A stretch of 64,000 nt of DNA from JAJPGZ01 sp038229295 (GTDB taxonomy: Bacteria; Verrucomicrobiota; Verrucomicrobiia; Chthoniobacterales; UBA10450). The stretch lies in the NCBI GenBank assembly GCA_038229295.1, contig JBBROO010000006.1:23576-87575 (forward strand), in the 5' to 3' direction. Both the position numbers and the translations under genes were made by a program. This document shows positions 36,688 through 45,343 of the stretch, piece by piece. Positions within the stretch are counted from its first letter, which is position 1, and each line of letters opens with the position of its first letter. Below the pieces are notes generated by a model, which was not told the DNA's origin, did not search any database, and saw nothing but the letters and a program-made list of their open reading frames with translations.

Positions 36688-38298
36688 ATGGCTTCGCAAC
36701 TATTCAAAACCAAAAGCCCGGAGCTGCTCATACGCGAGTCTGAGCATCCGGACCGGCTGATGAAGCGTTCGCTCTCGGCGCTGGATCTTACCGCGCTCGG
36801 GATTGGCGCGATCATCGGCACGGGAATTTTCGCGCTCACCGGCACCGCGGCCGCAGGCGAGCGTGTCGAGGCGGTGACGTCGAAGCTGGCGACGCCGGTA
36901 TTGAACTTCATTCAGTCATGGATGACGCATTCGGAGTTGCTTCTCGGTCGACCGGGCGCTGGACCGGCCGTCATTTTTTCTTTCGTGGTGGCGGCGGTCG
37001 CGTGCGGTTTCGCGGCTCTTTGCTATGCCGAACTGGCCTCGATGATTCCGGTGTCGGGTTCGGCTTACACCTATTCGTACGCAACGCTGGGAGAGTTGGT
37101 GGCGTGGATCATTGGCTGGGATTTAATCCTGGAATACGCGGTTGGGAACATGGCTGTGGCTGTCGGTTGGTCGGGTTATTTTGTGAAACTTTGCGGCAGT
37201 CTTTTCGGACTGCGGTTTCCACTTTGGACCGTGACCGATCACAAAACGGCGGTTGATGTCATTGCCAAGGGCGGCGAAGCGCTCCAGGATTTTTCTTCGA
37301 CAACTTTGCCGGTAATTGCCGGGCACAGCATCGCCATCAATCTGCCCGCGTTTCTTATCGCGGCCGCGGTGACGACGCTTTTGGTTTACGGCATTCGCGA
37401 AAGCGCGCGCACGAACACGACGATCGTCATCATCAAGGTCGCGGTCGTCATTTTCTTCATTTCGTTCGGCGCGTTCATGGTCCATCCGACGAACTGGCAT
37501 CCATTCATGCCTAACGGATTTTCCGGAGTGATGAGCGGGGCCGCGATTGTCTTCTTCGCGTTCATTGGTTTCGACGCTGTCTCGACTACGGCCGAGGAAA
37601 CGAAGAACCCGCAACGCGATATGCCGATCGGAATGATCGCGAGTCTGGTCATTTGCACACTGCTTTACGTGTTGATGTCGGGCGTGCTTACCGGAATTAA
37701 AACGTACACCGTTTACCTGGGCGACTCGGCCGCAGTCGCAACTGCATTCGCGTCAAAACCGTGGGCGCAGGCGCTGGTCAGCGCCGGAGCACTGGCCGGA
37801 ATGACATCTGTCCTGCTCGTCTTTCAACTCGGACAACCGCGCATTTTCATGGCGATGGCGCGGGACGGTTTGCTCCCGCAATATTTCGCGCGTCTTCACT
37901 CGCGCTATCGCACGCCGTGGATCACGACGATTTGGACGGGCGTGGTTGTCGGGGGTGTCGCGATGTTGACCGATATCGGATCGCTCGCTGACCTAACGAA
38001 CATCGGAACACTGTTTGCCTTCAGTCTCGTCTGCATCGGCGTGATTTTATTGCGACGCACCGATCCAACGCGGCATCGGCCTTTTCGAGTGCCGATGGTG
38101 CCGCTGTTTCCGATTCTCGGCGTGCTCATGTGCATGGCGCTAATGCTGAGCCTGCCGGTGTTGACTTGGATTCGCTTCTTCGTTTGGCTCGCACTCGGAC
38201 TTCTAATCTATTTTCTCTACAGCGTTCGCCACAGCCGTTTGCGCCACGGCATCGACACCGGCGAAACGGAGAATATCCTTCCGCCGATCGAGCCGTAA
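36688..38298 (+). CDS. APC family amino acid permease (CAT-like)
   Basis: 536 residues with about 12-14 membrane segments. The amino acid-polyamine-organocation signature is clear: ALGIGAIIGTGIFALTG in the first segment, AALCYAELASMIPVSGSAYT, and the later ETKNPQRDMPIG loop. Similarity to the cationic amino acid transporter group is highest by pattern, with the C-terminal extra segments of that subfamily. The substrate cannot be fixed from sequence alone. Proton symport at the inner membrane is expected. A TAGATCGACA variant lies just downstream (38326). Confidence 0.88.
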   Translation: MASQLFKTKSPELLIRESEHPDRLMKRSLSALDLTALGIGAIIGTGIFALTGTAAAGERVEAVTSKLATPVLNFIQSWMTHSELLLGRPGAGPAVIFSFVVAAVACGFAALCYAELASMIPVSGSAYTYSYATLGELVAWIIGWDLILEYAVGNMAVAVGWSGYFVKLCGSLFGLRFPLWTVTDHKTAVDVIAKGGEALQDFSSTTLPVIAGHSIAINLPAFLIAAAVTTLLVYGIRESARTNTTIVIIKVAVVIFFISFGAFMVHPTNWHPFMPNGFSGVMSGAAIVFFAFIGFDAVSTTAEETKNPQRDMPIGMIASLVICTLLYVLMSGVLTGIKTYTVYLGDSAAVATAFASKPWAQALVSAGALAGMTSVLLVFQLGQPRIFMAMARDGLLPQYFARLHSRYRTPWITTIWTGVVVGGVAMLTDIGSLADLTNIGTLFAFSLVCIGVILLRRTDPTRHRPFRVPMVPLFPILGVLMCMALMLSLPVLTWIRFFVWLALGLLIYFLYSVRHSRLRHGIDTGETENILPPIEP

Positions 38299-38336
38299 GA
38301 TCGGTCCGAGCGGACTGGCGTTCGTTAGATCGACAT

Positions 38337-40001
38337 CTACTCCTTGTCCGACTTGTCGTAGAACAGGATGTTGACGAGCAAAACGATTCCGGCGCCGGCG
38401 GCCGCGAGAAAGAAGAGAATCGCCAGTCCCGGATAACCCCAGATGCGAAACGTCGTTTCGACGCGCATGAGCAACGCCGCGCCGACAATGAGCGACGCGA
38501 CAATCAGTCCGACGGTGATTCGGTTCGCGACCTTTTGAAAACCGACCATCAATTTGTGTTCGTCGATCGCATCGACCGAAATCTTGAATTCGTTATTGGC
38601 AAGCGCATCGATAAATTTGTTCATGCGCGCCGGTAATCGTTGCAGCAAATCCTTCAGCTCGAGCACGCCACTAAAAAGATTTCCGGGCGACAAACTTTTC
38701 ATCAAGCGCTGCTGCATGATCTGCGCGGCATTGCGGCGGATCGACGCGTTCGGATCAAACTCCGGCTCGAGCGTCCGCCCGACTTGATCGAGGTTGAGCA
38801 ACGTTTTCCCGAGCATGGTCAACTCCGGCGGAACGCGAACGCCGCATTCGCCCGCCGCCTGCGTCACTTCCAAAACAATCCGGCCGACCTGCATTTGCTC
38901 GACCGTGGCGGTTTTCTGCACCGCTACGATTTCCGAAAGGCGTCGCGTGAAAGCTTTCTCGTCAAAGTCATCTTTTCGTTCGCCGATCTTGATCGCGATC
39001 TGCGCCGCCTCTTCGCCGTGGCCTTCCGAAATGGCGAGCAACAACTGCAACAAATCCTCCTGCAACCGCGGCATGATCCGGCCGACCATTCCAAGATCGA
39101 GAAGCGCGACGCGGAAATCCGGCGTGAGAAAAACGTTACCGGGATGCGGATCGGCGTGGAAAAATCCGTGCACCAAAATTTGTTCGAGATAAGCGCGGAA
39201 AAGTTCCTCGGCCAAAGCGGCGCCGTCGAAGTCCATGCGCGCGAGCGGACTCATGTCCGTGACTTTTTTGCCCGGCACATATTCCATCGTGAGCACGCGC
39301 GACGTGCAGTAATCGGTGATCGGCACCGGCACGATGATGCGCTCGAAATTTTTCAGCTGGTCTCGAAACGCGCTGAGATTCTGCGCTTCGGCACGATAAT
39401 CAAGCTCGCGCAGTAAACTTTTGCGGAACTGGTCGAGCATCTGACAAAACTCGTAGCGCTTCCCGAACTCTGTATGCTGATCCAGAAACTCCGCGATCTC
39501 TCCCAGCGCATCGAGATCGTCCACGACCGCTTCGCGAATATTCGGTCGCTGCACTTTCACGGCCACCGCGCGGCCATCACGCAATCGCGCGATGTGAACC
39601 TGGCCTAACGAAGCCGACGCGGTCGGCTTCGCCTCGAATTCGGCAAACGCTTTCGATATTCGCACCCCGAGTTCGCCCGAAACGATTTGTTCGACTTCAT
39701 CGAAACCGAAAGGCTCCACCTTGTCCTGTAATCGCGCGAGCGCTTCGAGATATGCCCGCGGCATCAACTCGACCCGCGTGGAGAGCAATTGGCCGAGTTT
39801 TACAAACGTCGGCCCGAGTTTTTCCAGATCGCTCGCCAGCTCTTCGGCTTTGGCCGCTTCTTTCGGCGTGACGCGCTGCTCGGCCTCGAGGGTTTCCTCG
39901 AGCCCGGTCTGCTTTGCCAAATCGGAACGACCATATTTCACCAGCAGCCACGCGATTTGGCGGTAGCGATTGAGATGCTGCGGTTTGAGCGAAATGGCCA
40001 T
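38337..40001 (-). CDS. ABC1/UbiB family atypical kinase
   Basis: 554 residues. UbiB-family atypical kinases support isoprenoid-quinone synthesis or lipid handling at the membrane. Family motifs: KxGQ in FVKLGQLLSTR, the alanine/serine-rich nucleotide loop SASLGQVH, AVKVQRPNI, the catalytic HADPHPGN and LLDLGMVGRI. Two C-terminal membrane segments (FRIWGYPGLAILFFLAAAGA) anchor it. Convergent with the APC permease. UbiB itself and ABC1-like paralogs cannot be told apart, so no symbol is given. Confidence 0.9.
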   Translation of the reverse strand: MAISLKPQHLNRYRQIAWLLVKYGRSDLAKQTGLEETLEAEQRVTPKEAAKAEELASDLEKLGPTFVKLGQLLSTRVELMPRAYLEALARLQDKVEPFGFDEVEQIVSGELGVRISKAFAEFEAKPTASASLGQVHIARLRDGRAVAVKVQRPNIREAVVDDLDALGEIAEFLDQHTEFGKRYEFCQMLDQFRKSLLRELDYRAEAQNLSAFRDQLKNFERIIVPVPITDYCTSRVLTMEYVPGKKVTDMSPLARMDFDGAALAEELFRAYLEQILVHGFFHADPHPGNVFLTPDFRVALLDLGMVGRIMPRLQEDLLQLLLAISEGHGEEAAQIAIKIGERKDDFDEKAFTRRLSEIVAVQKTATVEQMQVGRIVLEVTQAAGECGVRVPPELTMLGKTLLNLDQVGRTLEPEFDPNASIRRNAAQIMQQRLMKSLSPGNLFSGVLELKDLLQRLPARMNKFIDALANNEFKISVDAIDEHKLMVGFQKVANRITVGLIVASLIVGAALLMRVETTFRIWGYPGLAILFFLAAAGAGIVLLVNILFYDKSDKE

Positions 40002-40081
40002 GCGACAATCTTAGAACGTTATTCGACGGTCGATCGGTCTTACGTCCGATCGTTGCAAGATCGACATCTATATTGGCGCCG

Positions 40082-40534
40082 TTAGGCCGCGCTGGCGTAA
40101 CTCGCTTTGTCGTCCGCTTCCAGCCAATCGAACAACGTCGTCGTCGCTGGATCGAGCCCGAGCGGTTTCGTTTGCTCGACAAACCAATCGCGCCGCTCCG
40201 GATCGTTATACGGATTCCCCGCTTCGACTTCGTCGCTCCAGTGCTTCACTTCGTCCGCGGTTTTTTTATCGCCGCTTTGGTCGAGCCATTCCGCCATCTG
40301 CTGATCGCTCGCGCCGTTTTCGATTTGCGCTTTGAAATCAGGTCCCTTCACGTTTTTGAATCCGAAGAGCATGTTATCGAGCGGGCAATCAAAATGATAT
40401 TCGCCGATGTCTCCGGCCACGAGCGCGCGACATTTGTCGATGGTGCGTCCGAGAATGGCGTAACCCCCGACCCGAATGCGCGGACTGCGCGGCGCTTCTT
40501 TGGTCAAATCTTTTCCCGTAACATTCTTGTGCAT
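40082..40534 (-). CDS. DUF5069 family protein
   Basis: 150 residues. The opening DLTKEAPRSPRIRVGGYAIL with GRTIDKCRA and the DWLEADD end match a small family abundant in Verrucomicrobia and Planctomycetes. The function is unknown. Soluble, with no signal peptide. It ends close to the upstream end of the UbiB gene and is separated from it by a decamer copy (40057). Confidence 0.75.
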   Translation of the reverse strand: MHKNVTGKDLTKEAPRSPRIRVGGYAILGRTIDKCRALVAGDIGEYHFDCPLDNMLFGFKNVKGPDFKAQIENGASDQQMAEWLDQSGDKKTADEVKHWSDEVEAGNPYNDPERRDWFVEQTKPLGLDPATTTLFDWLEADDKASYASAA

Positions 40535-40632
40535 GCCTCAAGTTAATTTCGAAACCGTCGTGTCGCAACCGGCTGCGCGTGCTCGCGCGTTTTAGGGGAC
40601 GCAAAACCGCCTCCGCGCGCGATTCATTTAAT

Positions 40633-41091
40633 ATGGCACAACAAAAAGAAATCGTTTCGACGATTAATGGTCTGATTGAAACATTGAAAGACGGGCAGGA
40701 AGGCTTCAAGCAAGCAGCTGAGGCCGTCAAAGATTCCAATCTCAAGTCGCTTTTCAGCGAGTTCTCGCTCCAGCGCGCGAAATTTGCCGGTGAATTGCAA
40801 TCGCAGGCGCAACAACTCGGGGAATCGAATCCCGAGGACAGCAGCAGCGTCGCCGGTGCGATGCATCGCACTTGGATCGATTTGAAATCGGCGCTCACCA
40901 GCGGCGATGATCACGCCATTTTGGCGGAGTGCGAACGCGGCGAAGATTCCGCGATTAAGGAATACAAGGAAGCGATGGAAGGCCAAGATCTCTCATCGCC
41001 CGTCCGCGATATCATTTCGCGTCAATACAGCGAAGTAAAAAGCGCGCACGATCGCATCAAGGGTCTGCGCGACGCTGCAAAAGCGAGCTGA
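40633..41091 (+). CDS. PA2169-like four-helix-bundle protein (DUF2383)
   Basis: 152 residues, all helical, with EIVSTINGLIETLKDGQEGF and RGEDSAIKEYKEAM. The ferritin-like bundle family is associated with stress responses in many Gram-negative bacteria. Full iron-binding residues were not verified. The ATG at 40633 was chosen because the upstream frame is arginine-rich noise. A terminator and a decamer copy (41100) follow. Confidence 0.8.
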   Translation: MAQQKEIVSTINGLIETLKDGQEGFKQAAEAVKDSNLKSLFSEFSLQRAKFAGELQSQAQQLGESNPEDSSSVAGAMHRTWIDLKSALTSGDDHAILAECERGEDSAIKEYKEAMEGQDLSSPVRDIISRQYSEVKSAHDRIKGLRDAAKAS

Positions 41092-41114
41092 TCTCACGCA
41101 AGATCGACATCTTG

Positions 41115-41145
41115 AAAGGCGCCGCATTGCGGCGCCTTTCTTTTT
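41115..41145 (+). terminator. Rho-independent terminator
   Basis: A perfect 11-pair stem (AAAGGCGCCGC/GCGGCGCCTTT) with a three-base loop, followed by CTTTTT. It ends the four-helix-bundle gene. A decamer copy lies immediately before it. Confidence 0.88.
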
Positions 41146-41267
41146 GTGGCCAAAGAGCAGCTCGCACACATGCTGTGCGTCATTTCCTTATGCATCGTAA
41201 GCGGCTTACGATGCATGAGTGGGCGCTTGGATTCTTAGTTGCCGGATTTTATTTGTAGCGGCGGTCT

Positions 41268-42356
41268 ATGACCGTCGCATTGTTCCGCCACACCGTGAAC
41301 GTCGCATTTCGATCTTTGCTCGGACTCCTCGTCATCTCGACGGCGCACGCTGGATCGACAATCGCTCCGCCGCCACCGGGAAAACTTTATCACGGATGTT
41401 ATTGGGGCGGTGTCGGCACCGACACCCACGACCCGAGCGAACACGACGTGACGCCGGCGGATGTGGCGCGTTACGAACAAGCGGTCGGAAAAAAAGCAGC
41501 GTGGATTTATTTTTCCGACAACTGGTTTGAATCGCGAAAATTCCCCGCGGAAATGTGCGGATGGATTCGCGATCTCGGAAAGATTCCGTACCTGCGCTTG
41601 ATGCTGCGTTCCGATGTCGACCAGAAACACCCCGAGAAGAAGTTCACCCTTCAGAAAATCATCGCGGGAGATTTCGATGTCGATCTTCGCGCGTGGGCGC
41701 GCGACGCGAAGGCGTTCGGTTCGGCGATGTTGATCGAGTGGGGAACGGAGCCTAACGGAAATTGGTTTGGCTGGAATGGAAAATGGAATGGCGGCGTGAG
41801 CGAGGGGCCGAAGCAATACTTGGCGGCCTACCGACACATTGTCGATCTTATGCGGGCCGAGGGCGCGGATAATCTGACCTTGGTCTGGCATGTGAATTGG
41901 CTCGACGAGCCGGAGCGCAAATGGAACGCATTCGAAAATTATTTCCCGGGCGAAGATTATTGCGATTGGGTCGCGCTCAGTGCTTATGGTCCGACCACGC
42001 CGCAAACGAGTGATGGCGCGGAAAGTTTTCGCTTCAAAATGCGGGAGGCGTATCCGCGCCTAACGAAGCTGGCGCCGAACAAACCGATGATTATCGCCGA
42101 GTTCGGCTGCGATCTGCATAATCGGCATGTCGATGCGGCCTCGTGGGCGAAGTCGGCGCTGGAAGATTTGTTTTCGAATCGCTGGCCGGGCATCATCGGA
42201 TTTTGTTGGTGGAATGAAGGCTGGCAGAACGACGACACGAAGAAACACGATTCGGATTTGATTATCTTGCACGATGTCGATCTTACGCGCGTGTTTCGGG
42301 ATGAGTTCGCGCTGCACGCGGATAAAATTCAAGAGTCAGCGACGATTGCGAAGTGA
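41268..42356 (+). CDS. Exported glycoside hydrolase, GH26-like
   Basis: 362 residues with a signal peptide (FRSLLGLLVISTAHA). The barrel has GTEPNGNWFGWNGKW, which fits the GH26 proton-donor glutamate segment, and IIAEFGCDLHN, which fits the nucleophile strand, plus WHVNWLDEPE. Beta-mannanase or related endo-acting activity is likely; the substrate is not settled. The first codons overlap a fragment (GTAGCGGCGGTCTATGACCG, 41251-41270) also found at the edge of dispersed hairpins, so the signal-peptide start may have been supplied by a repeat. Decamers at 41679, 41840 and 42275. Confidence 0.72.
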   Translation: MTVALFRHTVNVAFRSLLGLLVISTAHAGSTIAPPPPGKLYHGCYWGGVGTDTHDPSEHDVTPADVARYEQAVGKKAAWIYFSDNWFESRKFPAEMCGWIRDLGKIPYLRLMLRSDVDQKHPEKKFTLQKIIAGDFDVDLRAWARDAKAFGSAMLIEWGTEPNGNWFGWNGKWNGGVSEGPKQYLAAYRHIVDLMRAEGADNLTLVWHVNWLDEPERKWNAFENYFPGEDYCDWVALSAYGPTTPQTSDGAESFRFKMREAYPRLTKLAPNKPMIIAEFGCDLHNRHVDAASWAKSALEDLFSNRWPGIIGFCWWNEGWQNDDTKKHDSDLIILHDVDLTRVFRDEFALHADKIQESATIAK

Positions 42357-42379
42357 TTCAACGCGCCGCATAATTCCTC

Positions 42380-42790
42380 ATGGTCAAAGTCGACATCAAA
42401 TATACGGGCGATCTTCATTGCGACGCGACGCATGGGCCGTCGCAATCGCAAATCGCGACGGACGCGCCGGCGGATAACAAAGGCAAAGGCGAAGCGTTTT
42501 CGCCGACCGATCTCGTCGCGACGGCGCTGGGCACGTGTATTAGCACGACGATGGGGATTAAAGCCGACGAGCTCGGTGTCGATCTTCGCGGAATGAAAGT
42601 GTCCGTGCAGAAAGAAATGTCGAAAGACGCGCCGCGCCGCATCGTTGCGCTACCGTCGGAGGTTCATATTCCGTTGCCCGAAAATTCGCCGCATCGCGAA
42701 GTGCTCGAGCAAACGGCGCTCAATTGCCCGGTGCACAAAAGTCTTCCGCCGGAAATTAATCGTCCGACGAAGTTTTATTGGGAAGGTTAA
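42380..42790 (+). CDS. OsmC/Ohr family peroxidase-like protein
   Basis: 136 residues. OsmC-fold proteins reduce organic peroxides with two redox cysteines. Both are present: GTCIST and NCPVHKS, with the connecting helix FSPTDLVATALGTC. It lies 23 bases after the hydrolase and is convergent with the DHS-like gene. OsmC versus Ohr cannot be resolved by eye. Confidence 0.88.
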   Translation: MVKVDIKYTGDLHCDATHGPSQSQIATDAPADNKGKGEAFSPTDLVATALGTCISTTMGIKADELGVDLRGMKVSVQKEMSKDAPRRIVALPSEVHIPLPENSPHREVLEQTALNCPVHKSLPPEINRPTKFYWEG

Positions 42791-42801
42791 CGCTGCCCGG
42801 C

Positions 42802-43848
42802 TTATTGCCCGAGCACCCACGCGAAGATTAACGGTGCGCAGATCGTCGCGTCGCTTTCGATCACGAACTTCGGGGTCGAGGCCGCGAGCTTGCCCCACGT
42901 AATTTTCTCGTTAGGCACAGCGCCGGAGTAACTGCCGAAGCTGGTGGTCGAATCGCTGATCTGGCAGAAATAACCCCACAGCGGCACGCCGGTGCGCTCG
43001 AGATCCTGATGCAGCATCGGTACGACGCAAATGGGGAAATCGCCTGCGATGCCCCCGCCGATTTGGAAAAACCCGATTGAACCCTCTCGATTGCGCAGCC
43101 GTTTCGCGTTGTTCGTGTAGTAATCCGCGAGCCACGTCATGTACTCAATGCCGGTGCGGACGGTGTGCACGTTTTTGACGTCACCGCGGATACTCGCAGC
43201 GGCAAACATGTTGCCGAGCGTCGCATCCTCCCAGCCCGGCACGATGATCGGCAGATTTTTTTCGCATGCCGCCACCATCCATGAATTCTTCGGGTCGATC
43301 TGGTAGCTCTTCTTCAGCTTCCCGCGGCGAAGAATTTTATACATGAACTCGTGCGGGAAATAACGCTCGCCCGCACGATCGGCCGCAATCCATTCTTCGA
43401 GCACGGCCTTCTCGATCCGCCGCATCGCTTCCATCTCCGGGATGCACGTGTCGGTCACGCGATTCATATGTCGATCTAGCAATTGCCGTTCATCGTCCGG
43501 CGTGAGTTGCCGATAATGCGGCACGCGTTCGTAGTGATCGTGCGCGACGAGGTTGAAAATATCCTCTTCCAAGTTCGCTCCGGTGCAGACGATCACGTGA
43601 ACCTTATCGCGACGGATCATTTCGGCGAGCGAGATGCCGAGCTCGGCGGTCGACATCGCTCCAGCGATGGTCATTAACATTTTGCCGCCGACGGCGAGAT
43701 GCGCCTCGTAGCCCTTCGCCGCGTCGAGCAGCGCGGCGGCATTGAAGTGGCGATAATTCTTCGCGATGAATTTCGACACCGGCCCTTTTTTTGCGGCGAG
43801 CGCGACGTTGACCGAGTCTGGGTGGTTCGACCGCCGCTTGGCTTTCAT
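42802..43848 (-). CDS. Deoxyhypusine synthase family protein
   Basis: 348 residues. In eukaryotes and archaea this fold makes deoxyhypusine on eIF5A; bacterial members are thought to act on polyamines (homospermidine-synthase-like). Family features: VHVIVCTGANLEEDIFNLV, the NAD-binding end FFQIGGGIAGDF, and the catalytic lysine region EKITWGKL near residue 325. There is no eIF5A in bacteria, so the substrate is uncertain. It is adjacent to the HldD-like gene in the same orientation. Confidence 0.85.
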   Translation of the reverse strand: MKAKRRSNHPDSVNVALAAKKGPVSKFIAKNYRHFNAAALLDAAKGYEAHLAVGGKMLMTIAGAMSTAELGISLAEMIRRDKVHVIVCTGANLEEDIFNLVAHDHYERVPHYRQLTPDDERQLLDRHMNRVTDTCIPEMEAMRRIEKAVLEEWIAADRAGERYFPHEFMYKILRRGKLKKSYQIDPKNSWMVAACEKNLPIIVPGWEDATLGNMFAAASIRGDVKNVHTVRTGIEYMTWLADYYTNNAKRLRNREGSIGFFQIGGGIAGDFPICVVPMLHQDLERTGVPLWGYFCQISDSTTSFGSYSGAVPNEKITWGKLAASTPKFVIESDATICAPLIFAWVLGQ

Positions 43849-43864
43849 CGGTTAGGCGAGCTGG

Positions 43865-44806
43865 TCAGGCGGGATACAACCATTGCATGTAATCGCGCAC
43901 GCCCTCTTCCAGCGGAAAACGCGGCGTGTAGCCGAGTCCGTTTTGCACGCTGGTCAAATCGGCCTGGGTGAAGTTCTGATAATGCGCGTGCGGATTGTCG
44001 ATGTAATCGGGCTCAAATTTTGTGCCTAACGATTTGTTCAGAAGATCGACAAGTTCATTGAACGAGCGCGCCTGACCGCTGCCGAGATTGTAAATTCCGC
44101 TCTTTTTCGCTTCGAGCGCGAGCAGGCTGCCCGCGACGATGTCTTTCACGTAAACAAAATCGCGCTGTTGCTCGCCATGTTTAAAAATGCGCGGGCGCTG
44201 TCCGGTTTTGATCTGTTTCGACAAATGATAAACCATGCTCGCGGGCACGCCTTTGTGCGCCTCGCGCGGACCGTAAACGTTGAAGTAACGCAGTCCGATC
44301 ATGATCCAATCCGGCGAAAGCTTCGCTTCGCGCAACGCGATGTTATCCATGATCGCTTTGGAAAACGCGTAGATGTTCGCAGGCGCCGCGCCGTTCGTTT
44401 CGACGCTGGCCTCTTTGGCCGCGCCGTAAGTGGAAGCGGAAGACGCGAAAACAATTCTCGTTTTCGTCGGCCGCGCGAATTTCAGAATGCGCCGAAAACT
44501 TTCGACGTTGTCGTGCACTTGCTCGAACTGGTCGTGATTCGTCGTATCGGTGATCGAGGCGAGATGGAAAATGGCGTCGAACTTTTCGTCGCCGAATTGT
44601 TCTCGCCAATCGAGCTTCGCCAAATCTTCCGCGACGAAATCGCCTTTGTATCCCGCCAGATTCTTAAAATCGCCCGAGCGGAAATCGTCGATCACAGTGA
44701 GGCGCGCTTCCGGAAATTTTTCCTGCAACGTCAGCGTCAAGTTTGAGCCGATGAACCCAGCGCCACCGGTGACGACGAAATTTGGAGATGAGTTAGGTGA
44801 GGCCAC
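43865..44806 (-). CDS. NAD-dependent sugar-nucleotide epimerase, HldD-like
   Basis: 313 residues, extended SDR fold: nucleotide motif VTGGAGFIGSN at the N-terminus, FASSASTYG, catalytic YxxxK in NIYAFSKAIMDN, FNVYGPREAHKG and RDFVYVKD. The EAHKG/FVYVKD pair and length fit ADP-L-glycero-D-manno-heptose-6-epimerase (hldD/rfaD), which supplies the LPS core. Related NDP-sugar epimerases cannot be excluded. A decamer copy lies at 44042. Confidence 0.85.
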   Translation of the reverse strand: MASPNSSPNFVVTGGAGFIGSNLTLTLQEKFPEARLTVIDDFRSGDFKNLAGYKGDFVAEDLAKLDWREQFGDEKFDAIFHLASITDTTNHDQFEQVHDNVESFRRILKFARPTKTRIVFASSASTYGAAKEASVETNGAAPANIYAFSKAIMDNIALREAKLSPDWIMIGLRYFNVYGPREAHKGVPASMVYHLSKQIKTGQRPRIFKHGEQQRDFVYVKDIVAGSLLALEAKKSGIYNLGSGQARSFNELVDLLNKSLGTKFEPDYIDNPHAHYQNFTQADLTSVQNGLGYTPRFPLEEGVRDYMQWLYPA

Positions 44807-44816
44807 GTTGAAATGC

Positions 44817-44889
44817 TGGTGTAGCGGCGCGTGTCCTCACGCGCAGAAACAAAAAACTTCTGCGGCTGGGGACAGCCGCCGCTACACCA
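44817..44889. repeat. Near-perfect palindrome with TGGTGTAGCGGC ends
   Basis: TGGTGTAGCGGC ... GCCGCTACACCA are perfect inverted ends, and the inside (TGTCCTCACGCGCAGAA / TTCTGCGGCTGGGGACA) pairs with few mismatches. It lies between the divergently oriented HldD-like gene and the riboswitch. The end motif GTAGCGGCG also occurs at 41251. A dispersed hairpin, probably of MITE or REP type. Confidence 0.75.
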
Positions 44890-44954
44890 ACCTTGATTCA
44901 TAAATAAATCTTGAGCGCAGAAGCGCAAGCCGCTACTTGTCGATCTTAGTTCTT

Positions 44955-45205
44955 TGCGAGCTTAATGCAGTGGATCGGCGCAAGAAATCCGGTGTAAACC
45001 CGGAGCAGTTGCGCTGCTGTAACTGGATACGACTTCCCAAGAGCCAATCGATCGCTAAGGCGATCGGTGAAGGCGGGAAGAAGGCGGAGTTAGTTGAGAG
45101 TTGAGGGTTGAGAGTTGAGCGGGGCCGAACGGCTTTTCTTTTCTCTCAACACTCAACTAAAAACTCTCAACTGCTCCAAAAGCCAGGAGCCAGAATATTT
45201 GCCCG
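44955..45205 (+). promoter_or_regulatory. Cobalamin (AdoCbl) riboswitch
   Basis: The class I B12 riboswitch landmarks are in order: AAATCCGGTGTAAACCCGGA (P3/B12 core), GCTGCTGTAACTGGA, the P5-P6 region with AAGAGCCAATCG, GTGAAGGCGGGAAG, and the closing AAGCCAGGAGCCAGAATA box. It precedes the B12 receptor gene, so it should lower expression when cobalamin is plentiful. Between the GGCGGGAAG and AGCCAGGAG boxes an enlarged arm of about 80 bases is made of heptad repeats (45092-45172). The 5' end is approximate. Confidence 0.88.
45092..45172. repeat. Heptad-repeat arm inside the cobalamin riboswitch
   Basis: Four GTTGAGN units (45093-45120) face a complementary run of CTCAAC-type units (45143-45172), giving a long imperfect stem with a loop that reads CGGGGCCGAACGGC. 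The same heptad family occurs in tandem upstream of mreB (4047-4083). It seems to be an expansion of a peripheral arm by a mobile heptad repeat. Confidence 0.65.
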
Positions 45206-45343
45206 GTCCACCTCATTCGTGCCGCCGCGTGTGCGGGCCGGCGCGGAAAAACTTCTTCGCAAAAAGAAGAATGAGAGCTGGGCGATGCGCCCCGTCTCGG
45301 CGGAGCAAACAAGTCCGACTCTCGGAGTTGGAGGTAACTTGTT

